7,745 nt of DNA from the NCBI GenBank assembly GCA_021784615.1, contig JAJYHU010000071.1, positions 1 through 7,745 of the forward strand, in the 5' to 3' direction. The notes under the pieces are model-generated. The model saw only the letters and a program-made list of their open reading frames with translations. It searched no databases and was not told the DNA's origin. The position numbers and the translations under genes are program-made. How positions within the stretch are numbered: position 1 is the first letter of the stretch; every line of letters starts with the position of its first letter. This document shows positions 1 through 5,666 of this stretch, piece by piece. The DNA is from Acidobacteriota bacterium (GTDB taxonomy: Bacteria > Acidobacteriota > Terriglobia > UBA7540).

Positions 1-1077
1 GGATTTTCAGCGGGGATCATGGTTTCGGCATCCCACAATCCCTATCAGGATAATGGCATTAAGGTCTTTGCCGGCACAGGTCTGAAGCTCTCTGAAATCC
101 ACGAACTTGAAATCGAACAGGCTCTCAAACGCCGGCAATCCGCCGCCGGCCCGCTTTCCCGCAAGCCGCTCGCTGCGGAGCCCGGGCTGCTTGACCACTA
201 CCTGCGCTATCTTCAGTCTATCCTGCCTGGAAATTTGCCTTCCCTAAAAGGCCACCTCGTCGTCGATTGCGCCCACGGATCCGCATCACGAGTGCTTCCC
301 ACCCTTTTGAAAAATCTGGGAATCGAGGCTCACATCCTGAACGCATCCCCGAACGGCCGCAATATCAACTATTTATCAGGATCGCTTTTCCCCGAACGCA
401 TGTCCCAAGAGACTTTGGCTTGCGGAGCCGAACTGGGCGTCGCTCTCGACGGCGATGCCGACCGGGCCATTTTCGCAACCGCAGACGGCCGAATCGCCGA
501 CGGCGATCACATTCTTTATGCCGTGGCCCCATATTTCGAGCGAAATCGAAAGCTCAAAGGCCGCACCGTCGTGGGCACCCTGATGACCAATTTAGGCCTG
601 GAGATTGCGCTCGCACGGTTTGGAATCAGCGTCAAGCGGACGGCCGTGGGCGACAAGTACATCCTTGAGGAAATCTTGCGCTCAGGCTACGACCTGGGCG
701 GTGAACCTTCCGGCCATATCATTTTTGCCGACCTCTCGCTTGTGGGGGACGGCATCATAACCCTGCTTCAAGTCCTGCGGGTGATCGCGGAGACCGGAAC
801 GTCCTTCACGGAGCTGGTCAGCGGTTTGAAGCAGTTCCCGCAGATGATCCGCAACGTCCCCGTCCGTGAAAAACGACCTCTCGAATCCCTGCCGGAAGTG
901 ACGCGCGCGATTGAGGCCGGCCAAAATGCCCTTGGGAATAGGGGAAGGATCATTGTCCGCTACTCAGGAACGGAACGCCTGGCTCGTGTCATGGTCGAGG
1001 CGGAAGACGCGGAGGCAGTGGAGCGCCAAGCTGCGCGCATCGCGGGAGCCATTGAACTGGCGATTGGCTCGGAGTAA
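1..1077 (+). CDS. glmM: Phosphoglucosamine mutase GlmM, 5' end missing (window edge)
   Basis: GlmM interconverts glucosamine-6-phosphate and glucosamine-1-phosphate in the cytosol, on the way to UDP-GlcNAc for peptidoglycan. The frame is open from base 1, and roughly the first 95 residues lie outside the window (family length about 445-450). All four alpha-D-phosphohexomutase signatures after the N-terminus are present. The phosphoserine loop SASHNP lies at nt 25-42, with the catalytic Ser at nt 31-33. The Mg-binding loop DGDADR lies at about nt 448-465, the sugar-binding loop GGEPSGH at about nt 697-717, and the C-terminal phosphate loop RYSGTE at about nt 958-975. The ATG at nt 19 is internal to the phosphoserine loop, so it is not the real start. 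One oddity is that the phosphate loop reads SGTER where most relatives have SGTEP. The gene ends in TAA. The GGEPSGH loop and the spacing favour GlmM over phosphomannomutase. Confidence 0.95.
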   Translation, partial: GFSAGIMVSASHNPYQDNGIKVFAGTGLKLSEIHELEIEQALKRRQSAAGPLSRKPLAAEPGLLDHYLRYLQSILPGNLPSLKGHLVVDCAHGSASRVLPTLLKNLGIEAHILNASPNGRNINYLSGSLFPERMSQETLACGAELGVALDGDADRAIFATADGRIADGDHILYAVAPYFERNRKLKGRTVVGTLMTNLGLEIALARFGISVKRTAVGDKYILEEILRSGYDLGGEPSGHIIFADLSLVGDGIITLLQVLRVIAETGTSFTELVSGLKQFPQMIRNVPVREKRPLESLPEVTRAIEAGQNALGNRGRIIVRYSGTERLARVMVEAEDAEAVERQAARIAGAIELAIGSE

Positions 1078-1186
1078 TATTGCAAACGGCAGAGCGGACA
1101 CGCAGCCGGTGCCCGATGCAGTAAGCTCCCCTCAAGGGAAGCAGACGTGCAAACTCTCATACCAATTTTAGAAATCCAAAAACGGA

Positions 1187-1218
1187 GATTGCGGTTAAGG
1201 CTCAGCCAGGCCGCAATC
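1187..1218. repeat. Stem-loop in the gap after glmM
   Basis: An 8-bp perfect inverted repeat (GATTGCGG at 1187-1194, CCGCAATC at 1211-1218) encloses a 16-nt loop that can itself pair GGC/GCC around TCA. It lies 110 bp after the glmM stop and 50 bp before the next start codon. On the plus strand it is followed by CAAAAAGG, not a T-run, so it is not a classical terminator for glmM. On the minus strand a T5 run follows after a few bases, but no minus-strand gene is nearby. It may shape the glmM 3' end or the leader of the next gene. The rest of the 1078-1267 gap shows nothing I can assign. Confidence 0.4.
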
Positions 1219-1267
1219 AAAAAGGTTTCCCCTGCCGCAGGCGCGGGAAGCCGCATGGAGTGCCACC

Positions 1268-2077
1268 ATGGATACTTATCCGGATGAAAGCGCACGAGAA
1301 AGAAACTGGGCCTGTCGCCCCTTCGGGAAATCGTGGCGGCCGCCCTCCCGTAATCAACGCAGCAGAAATCAGGCAGCGCCAATTTTTTTAACCATTCTTA
1401 CCATTGGATCGCTCGTCATTTTTCCCCGGCAACCCCTACGGGCTCAAAACCAGCCCGCCGTAACCAACGGAGCCTCGCAGCAAAAGGTCGGCGAGGGCCT
1501 TACCGTTCCCAGCGACACAAGGATTCCCCTGACACTCCAGAACGCCATTAGTTCCAAGACGGCCTATGTGGGCCAGTCGATCTATTGCCGAACCATCTTC
1601 CCCATCACCGTCGATGACGAAATTGTTATTCCGGTCGGCAGCTATGTCGAGGGATCAATCACGCAAGTCGTTCATCCCGGCCGCATCAGAGGGAAAGCAA
1701 AGATCGGGCTCCGGTTTGACTCCATCACTCTTCCCAACGGCATCACCCGGCCATTGCGCGCAACACTTTCAGCCTTTGCAGGAAACGGCAGAGAGGGATT
1801 TAACCGGAAAGAGGCAAAAATCAACGGAGGGTCCAGCAAAGGGAGGGATGTGGGCCGGATCGCTCGCGCCACAATCACCGGAGCTGAAATCGGCACGCTT
1901 GCGGGAATCAGCCGCGGAAGGACGTTAAAAGGACTGGGAATTGGCAGCGCTGCGGGAGCTGCGGGCGGAATCATTTGGGTTCTGGCAACGCGCGGCAGGC
2001 AAATATATCTTCCGCGCGGGACCAGCCTGGAGCTTGAGCTTTCCGCACCCTTGACGTTTTATCACGAAAGATATTAG
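1268..2077 (+). CDS. Exported or membrane-anchored protein with VirB10/TrbI-like beta domain and glycine zipper
   Basis: This is a 269-residue protein of unknown function. The N-terminus is Arg-rich (residues 10-35), then has a hydrophobic stretch (about 37-52) ending near LRAQNQ. That fits a signal peptide with a long n-region, cut near residue 59, or a membrane anchor. Residues about 78-170 run from VPSDTRIPLTLQNAISSK through VGQSIYC and IPVGSYVEGSITQV to RFDSITLPNG. This pattern resembles the C-terminal domain of TrbI/VirB10-type proteins and many short acidobacterial proteins built on it. Residues about 205-236 are a Gly/Ala-rich glycine-zipper segment (GTLAGISRG, GIGSAAGAAGG) that could span or pack in a membrane. 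The tail (YLPRGTSLELELSAPL) repeats the beta-type pattern. The ATG is chosen because GGAG lies 7 nt upstream. No conjugation genes are adjacent, so a type IV secretion role is unlikely. An envelope role is inferred only. Confidence 0.75.
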   Translation: MDTYPDESARERNWACRPFGKSWRPPSRNQRSRNQAAPIFLTILTIGSLVIFPRQPLRAQNQPAVTNGASQQKVGEGLTVPSDTRIPLTLQNAISSKTAYVGQSIYCRTIFPITVDDEIVIPVGSYVEGSITQVVHPGRIRGKAKIGLRFDSITLPNGITRPLRATLSAFAGNGREGFNRKEAKINGGSSKGRDVGRIARATITGAEIGTLAGISRGRTLKGLGIGSAAGAAGGIIWVLATRGRQIYLPRGTSLELELSAPLTFYHERY

Positions 2078-2155
2078 GGATTGCGGAGAGGCTGATCGCC
2101 AAGCCCGATGGACTTCTCGGGAACGCGAACGACGGCTCTCTGCCTCTGAATCGCT

Positions 2156-2428
2156 TTACAGAAAAACCACCGACTGCAGGCTCGAGATCTCAAATCGCTT
2201 TCGGCAGCGCGGGTTCTGACATTGCACAAAGTCATCCCGCCGCAGCAAATAGGACTTGGCTTTCTGGTATCGCGCCCGGTCCCGCTCATCCGCGTTGCCC
2301 CGGAGCGTCCGCTTCTTTGTGCGCTCAAGCCATCGAACCTGATACGTGCCTGTTTGCCTGCAGAAAAGGCAGGAGAGGTTGGCAGGTTTCAGAACTTCTT
2401 TTTCGTCGAAAAAGTCGCGTTCTTCCAT
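2156..2428 (-). CDS. Small Cys-pair (zinc-ribbon-like) protein of unknown function
   Basis: This 90-residue, charged, probably cytosolic protein has two cysteine pairs, CLFC (Cys20, Cys23) and CQNPRC (Cys70, Cys75). They flank a basic middle (RWLERTKKR, DERDRARYQKAKSYLLRRDD). The arrangement CxxC-x46-CxxxxC suggests a single metal site of zinc-ribbon type. The patterned cysteines, the ordered charge pattern and the TAA stop make this more likely to be real than the overlapping frames. I recognise the general look from acidobacterial hypothetical proteins but cannot name a family. No good ribosome binding site is visible before the ATG; the nearest GAGG is about 15 nt upstream. It lies 70 bp downstream of the cytochrome c reading frame on the same strand and may be co-transcribed with it. 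The 78 bp between its stop and the convergent upstream gene contain only a weak CCCGA/TCGGG stem. Confidence 0.65.
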   Translation of the reverse strand: MEERDFFDEKEVLKPANLSCLFCRQTGTYQVRWLERTKKRTLRGNADERDRARYQKAKSYLLRRDDFVQCQNPRCRKRFEISSLQSVVFL

Positions 2429-2498
2429 GAGGCTGCTATTTTACCTCGAATCCTCAAATCGCGCCGAAAAGATTCCGCCATCCCGGCTAACACATGGA

Positions 2499-2837
2499 CT
2501 ACTTGCGCCCCGCAGGGAGCGATTTCAGGTAAGCGGCGACCGCTTCGGCGTCCCGCCGCGACATTCGGTATCCCGGCATCGGAGGGCCGGAGTGCTTGCC
2601 GTATTTGTCCACGCCCGTCATAAAGAATCGCACGGCCTCGCCACGGGTCCAGCCCGGCAGGCCTGCGATGGGCGGCGAGGCGGCAAACCAGCCCGGGACA
2701 GGATGCATCGGCTGGAAATCCAAGACAGTCCCTTCGAGATACCGGCCGGGAATAAACTGGCCCTTTTCATGCCGCGGCGAATGGCAGTCAGAGCACATTC
2801 CCAGGTTTTGCACCAGATACTTGCCTCGCTCCACCAA
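2499..2837 (-). CDS. Class I cytochrome c haem domain (3' part of an amber-interrupted gene)
   Basis: This frame encodes about 112 residues forming one c-type cytochrome domain. The haem motif CSDCH (residues 15-19) follows the helix RGKYLVQNLGM. A likely axial methionine lies in GPPMPGYRMS (Met87), followed by the C-terminal helix DAEAVAAYLKSL. This order is typical of small periplasmic monohaem electron carriers and of dehydrogenase cytochrome subunits. The only start in this frame near the domain is TTG at 2837, which follows a TAG stop directly, has no ribosome binding site and would give a protein without a signal peptide. Haem attachment to CxxCH needs export, so a product starting here would probably not mature. 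A matching signal peptide lies in the same frame upstream of the TAG; see the overlapping pseudogene entry. The partner dehydrogenase is not in the window. Confidence 0.7.
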   Translation of the reverse strand: MVERGKYLVQNLGMCSDCHSPRHEKGQFIPGRYLEGTVLDFQPMHPVPGWFAASPPIAGLPGWTRGEAVRFFMTGVDKYGKHSGPPMPGYRMSRRDAEAVAAYLKSLPAGRK

Positions 2838-2954
2838 CTATGCGTGGGCGGGCTTCGGATTGCCTTTGGCTGCAGCCGCTGAAACGGCCAAAAACAGGAC
2901 ACTACTGACCGCTGCAAGCTTCTTCAAGAGTCCTTCCCCATAACGGAATTCCAT
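2499..2954 (-). pseudogene. Cytochrome c gene with a premature in-frame TAG between signal peptide and haem domain
   Basis: Reading the minus strand from ATG at 2954 gives 38 codons, then TAG at 2840-2838, then the intact haem domain, all in one frame. The first part is a clear Sec signal peptide: LLKKLAAV, a hydrophobic core SSVLFLAVSAAAA, then KGNPKPAHA. TTG at 2927 (LKKLAAV) is an alternative start with a strong purine-rich site GGGGAAGGA just upstream. Removing the single stop would give a normal exported cytochrome of about 151 residues. TAG is one substitution from CAG, GAG or AAG. No other stop or frameshift is seen, so the lesion is recent, a sequencing or assembly error, or a site of readthrough. 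A -10-like TAGAAT lies at 2992-2987 with no good -35. TAG is also the normal stop of several genes here, so codon reassignment is unlikely. Confidence 0.7.
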
Positions 2955-3058
2955 TCTCTTACGCTAACTCCAACGAGGCCCGTGGAATTCTATCCTGACG
3001 CTTTCCCCAGGTGCCAGAGTTTTTATTTGAAACGGAAAGCGGCCCAATCGATCCGCCA

Positions 3059-3760
3059 TTATTCCCTCAGGCCGGACGCCTGTTCCTGCTCCACAAATTT
3101 CGGCCCAAGCCACAGCAGCGCGATCCCATCAATCAGGAAATGCGCGGTCATTGAAGGGTAAAGCGACCCCATTCTTACCACCGGATAAGCCAGCAGCGCT
3201 CCCAGCAAAGCGGCGCGAAATATTCCGTTGACGCCTTGATAGATATGAGCCAGACCAAAGGCGACGGAAGAGACCACAACGCCCCAGAACACGGAATGAA
3301 ACCATCCTGTTGCTTCCGCCAAAAGAAAACCCCGGTACAAGAACTCCTCGCAGATGCCCGCCGTGGGTGAAAGCCCGAATAACGCCCAGAGCTTTTCCCG
3401 GGTGTTTTCAGGGATCAAAATGCGAACCACTTCCGACTCTTTCGGCCACCAGCCCCAGTGTTCAAGCAACAGAAAGAAGCCCAGACCCAGCACCGCGAGA
3501 ACCGTCAGCAGCAGAGTCCATCGGAGGAAGCCGGAAAACGCAATCGTCTGAAAACCCGCTCTGGAGGCGCCGGGCCAGCTTAAAATCACCACAACCGCGC
3601 CCATCAGCGCCAGCGCCCACTGCGATACCAGCGCGGAAAAATAGAGAGATGTCTTGGGGATTTCCCGCAACTCAGAGGGCCGCGCGCTGCGCCAGGAAAG
3701 CGCCGGCACGCCGGCAATCAGAAACAACGAAAAAGTGATTCGCACCAGATTCAGGAGCAT
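3059..3760 (-). CDS. CPBP (CAAX/Abi) family intramembrane glutamic-type protease
   Basis: This 233-residue multi-pass membrane protein has the three conserved CPBP motifs in order. They are EEFLYR (Glu138, Glu139, Arg143), FGLAH (Phe168, His172) and HFLID (His207, Asp211). Hydrophobic stretches at about residues 5-22, 42-62, 80-100, 155-172, 180-195 and 205-219 are membrane segments that carry the active site within the bilayer. Family members cleave prenylated or other membrane-bound peptides, or mature and protect against bacteriocin-like peptides. The substrate here is unknown. The ATG at 3760 lies 15 bp after the TetR gene stop, with AAGGG about 9 nt upstream, so the two genes form an operon. 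No clear terminator is seen in the 104 bp downstream. The length is normal and the active-site residues are intact. Confidence 0.9.
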   Translation of the reverse strand: MLLNLVRITFSLFLIAGVPALSWRSARPSELREIPKTSLYFSALVSQWALALMGAVVVILSWPGASRAGFQTIAFSGFLRWTLLLTVLAVLGLGFFLLLEHWGWWPKESEVVRILIPENTREKLWALFGLSPTAGICEEFLYRGFLLAEATGWFHSVFWGVVVSSVAFGLAHIYQGVNGIFRAALLGALLAYPVVRMGSLYPSMTAHFLIDGIALLWLGPKFVEQEQASGLRE

Positions 3761-3775
3761 TCCGGATTTTCCCTT

Positions 3776-4384
3776 TCACGCGCGCAACAGGTAGGCTCCT
3801 AAAACGGCGCGGCAACGGTCACGGGACTCTGCGACAGAGAGGTTTCGCGGATCCATCAGGCACTGCAAGCAATAGCCGTCGACAAGAGCGCGGATGGTTG
3901 TGGCCGCTTCCTCCGGATCTACCCGTCGAAACTGCTGCTGGCGTATTCCCTCGGCAACAATCTCGCGATCCCGCGCCCGGCACTTCGCAAAGAATTCCTC
4001 AAACAGGCCTCGAAAGCGGTTCGACCGGGAACTAAGGCTCACGTAATCGAACAGCACCAGGTAAAGTTTGCGGTTGACCTCGGTGCTGTGAAACAGAAGC
4101 TCCAACTCAGCGGCCAGGCGGGCGCGGGGAGACTGCGCGCTCGCCGCTACCTGGTCCAGGCTATTGGTCAGTTCGGCCAGCAGCCATTCCAGGACCGCGA
4201 AAAGCAAGTCATCCTTGGTATGAAAATAATGAAGCGCGCCGCCTTTGCTCGAGTTCGCGCGCGCCACAACAGAATCAATGCTGGTGGCATGGAGGCCCTT
4301 CTCCAAGATCTCAGCGTAACCCGCTTTGATCAAAGCCTCCAGATCCCGGGCAGTTAAAGCCGGATTTACTCGGCGTGGGCTCAT
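3776..4384 (-). CDS. TetR/AcrR family transcriptional regulator
   Basis: From the ATG at 4384 this is a 202-residue one-component regulator. Residues about 11-60 form the TetR DNA-binding domain: helix 1 ARDLEALIKAGYAEILEKG, then ATSIDSVVARANSSKG as the helix-turn-helix, and GALHYFHTKDDLL as the typical end of the recognition helix into helix 4. The remaining, mostly helical part is the variable ligand and dimer domain; its ligand cannot be told from sequence. The frame stays open upstream to a TTG at 4447. I chose ATG 4384 because AAAGG lies 7 nt upstream and because the longer version would run through a promoter and an 18-bp palindrome. The protease gene follows after 15 bp in the same operon. 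The palindrome at the promoter suggests autorepression and that the protease is the regulated output. The stop is TGA. Confidence 0.9.
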   Translation of the reverse strand: MSPRRVNPALTARDLEALIKAGYAEILEKGLHATSIDSVVARANSSKGGALHYFHTKDDLLFAVLEWLLAELTNSLDQVAASAQSPRARLAAELELLFHSTEVNRKLYLVLFDYVSLSSRSNRFRGLFEEFFAKCRARDREIVAEGIRQQQFRRVDPEEAATTIRALVDGYCLQCLMDPRNLSVAESRDRCRAVLGAYLLRA

Positions 4385-4399
4385 AATGGCGCCTTTCTC

Positions 4400-4417
4400 A
4401 ACTCGACCAGTCGAGTT
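4400..4417. promoter_or_regulatory. Putative TetR operator: perfect 18-bp palindrome
   Basis: AACTCGAC and GTCGAGTT are perfect 8-bp arms separated by CA. The palindrome ends 15 bp before the ATG of the TetR gene and covers the expected transcription start of the predicted promoter, where a repressor would block initiation. Length, symmetry and position match typical self-regulating TetR operators. Next to it, AGTTATC occurs twice in direct orientation at 4414-4420 and 4424-4430, one helical turn apart, the first copy overlapping the right arm. Binding is inferred, not shown. Confidence 0.65.
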
Positions 4418-4447
4418 ATCGTAAGTTATCCGGAGGGCCGCGGTCAA
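4418..4447 (-). promoter_or_regulatory. Predicted sigma70-type promoter of the TetR-CPBP operon
   Basis: On the minus strand, TTGACC (4447-4442, five of six consensus bases) is followed after 18 bp by TACGAT (4423-4418, four of six). Initiation would fall near 4411, inside the palindrome, leaving a leader of about 27 nt before the ATG at 4384. Confidence 0.5.
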
Positions 4448-4528
4448 ATCCCAGTGGGCGCGACGCGCGACGCTCCGTCCGGCTCGTCCGCGAGCGTTGC
4501 CCTACCGAGCCTCATCTCTGAACCTTCA

Positions 4529-4558
4529 TTGAACCCTCAAGCAGCATAATGGTACGAT
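4529..4558 (+). promoter_or_regulatory. Possible promoter for rlmN
   Basis: TTGAAC (4529-4534) and TACGAT (4553-4558) are 18 bp apart. This is the same -10 hexamer and spacing as the divergent TetR promoter. Initiation near 4565 would make translation leaderless from ATG 4563, or start almost at the second ATG (4572). CATAAT at 4545-4550 is another possible -10 but lacks a -35. The remaining sequence between the divergent genes (4448-4528) is GC-rich, with nothing else assignable. Confidence 0.3.
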
Positions 4559-4562
4559 AGCA

Positions 4563-5666
4563 ATGGACGTCATGAAACCTGCAATCCCTCCGCCACAAGA
4601 GAACCTTCTGGGTTTGGACAAGCTTGAACTCTGCCAGCTTGCCGAAGTTCTGGACGAACCCAAGTTTCGGGGCAAGCAGTTGTTCCATGACATCTACGCG
4701 CGCCGCCATCGGGATTTTGCGCAGTGCGCGGAACTGCCTGCCCATTTCCGCCAGATCCTCAGCTCCCGCTATCGCGTCGATTACCCTGAAATCAAAGGCC
4801 GGAGGGCGTCCCGCGACGGCTCAGTTCGATATCTTTTCTCTCTTCACGACGGCGAAAGCGTTGAAACCGTCTACATGCCTGATGAAGGCCGGGTGACGCT
4901 GTGTGTTTCAAGCCAAGTCGGCTGCGCCGTCAACTGCCGTTTTTGTTTTACCGCGCTGCTGGGGGTAAAGCGCAACCTTGATCCCGGGGAAATCGTCGGG
5001 CAAATAATTGCCGTCACCTGCGCCGAACAGCACCCTGCCGGAACTCCCTTGAACGTGGTCTTTATGGGAATGGGCGAACCTCTGCTGAACCTCGACTCGG
5101 TGATGAAGGCGGTCAGGATTATGGTGGACGCGGACGGCCTTGCGATCGCTTTGCGCCGGATCACGATTTCCACCGCCGGGGTAATTCCCAAGATTCATCT
5201 GCTGGCCCGTGAAGCGGTCCGGCCCAAGCTGGCAATCTCCCTCAACGCCTCCACCGACGAACAACGAACGGAGCTGATGCCGCTCAATCGCAAGTATCCC
5301 TTAAGCAAACTGTTTGAGGCGTGCCGGGCGTTTCCCCTGGGATCGCGCGAACACCTGACCTTTGAGTACGTGCTCCTTGACGGGGTCAACGACACGGATT
5401 CCGACGCCCGCCGCGTCGGCGCGCTGCTCGCAGGAATCCGCTCAAAAGTGAACCTGATTCCCTACAACGCCGGCCAAGGCTTACCCTATCGGCCTTCACC
5501 TCTACGGCGCGTGCTGGCCTTTCAGAAGATTCTCCAGGATCAGCAGATCCCGGCTTTCATTCGCATTTCGCGAGGCCAGGACATTATGGCTGCATGCGGC
5601 CAGTTGCGGCTGGCGGAAATGGGAGATTCGACGGCGCAGGCCGCTCAGCCGCTTTCCTCCGCCTAA
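4563..5666 (+). CDS. rlmN: Dual-specificity 23S rRNA/tRNA adenine-C2 methyltransferase RlmN
   Basis: RlmN is a cytosolic radical SAM enzyme that makes 2-methyladenosine at A2503 of 23S rRNA and A37 of some tRNAs. The 367-residue length fits the family. The [4Fe-4S] motif CAVNCRFC supplies Cys121, Cys125 and Cys128. The two catalytic cysteines are also present: Cys114 in LCVSSQVGC, seven residues before the first cluster cysteine as in E. coli, and the methyl-carrying Cys345 in the C-terminal ACGQL. The SAM-binding motif GMGEPLLN is at about 169-176, and the N-terminal accessory domain covers about residues 20-85 (FRGKQLFHDIY). The ACGQL cysteine and MGEPLLN identify RlmN within the RlmN/Cfr family, and no resistance-gene context suggests Cfr. 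No ribosome binding site precedes either ATG 4563 or ATG 4572, so the exact start is uncertain. The TAA stop overlaps the stop of the convergent pgeF. Confidence 0.96.
   Translation: MDVMKPAIPPPQENLLGLDKLELCQLAEVLDEPKFRGKQLFHDIYARRHRDFAQCAELPAHFRQILSSRYRVDYPEIKGRRASRDGSVRYLFSLHDGESVETVYMPDEGRVTLCVSSQVGCAVNCRFCFTALLGVKRNLDPGEIVGQIIAVTCAEQHPAGTPLNVVFMGMGEPLLNLDSVMKAVRIMVDADGLAIALRRITISTAGVIPKIHLLAREAVRPKLAISLNASTDEQRTELMPLNRKYPLSKLFEACRAFPLGSREHLTFEYVLLDGVNDTDSDARRVGALLAGIRSKVNLIPYNAGQGLPYRPSPLRRVLAFQKILQDQQIPAFIRISRGQDIMAACGQLRLAEMGDSTAQAAQPLSSA

Noticed and set aside
2838..2840. TAG recoded genome-wide as an amino acid
   Set aside because: TAG is the natural stop at the ends of the exported protein (2075-2077), the cytochrome itself (2501-2499), pgeF (5665-5663) and acpS (7698-7700), all at the expected family length where it can be judged.
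2346..2882. A 178-codon open frame on the plus strand
   Set aside because: It runs antisense across the cytochrome c haem domain and the Cys-pair protein, has no recognisable domain or ribosome binding site, and is composed of Arg/Pro/Ala-rich text typical of shadow frames in GC-rich DNA.
2618..2917. A minus-strand frame starting at 2917 as an alternative N-terminus for the cytochrome
   Set aside because: It is a different frame from the CSDCH motif and reads through it as unrelated sequence. The genuine signal peptide is in the haem-domain frame, interrupted by TAG.
3005..3025. Sigma54-type promoter (TGGCAC) on the minus strand upstream of the cytochrome gene
   Set aside because: The -24-like TGGCAC is present, but the required TTGC-type -12 element is absent at the correct spacing.
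3039..3056. Terminator after the CPBP protease gene
   Set aside because: Only a 4-bp GCGG/CCGC stem with a 10-nt loop and a broken T-run (TTTCCGTTT) is present, which is too weak to support.
4385..4447. Longer TetR start at TTG 4447
   Set aside because: The added 21 residues would be encoded by the predicted -35/-10 boxes and the palindrome. TetR proteins normally begin shortly before the first helix, as from ATG 4384, which also has AAAGG upstream.
4871..5264. Two minus-strand frames of 106 and 118 codons inside rlmN
   Set aside because: They are antisense shadows of a firmly identified gene with no domain signatures of their own.
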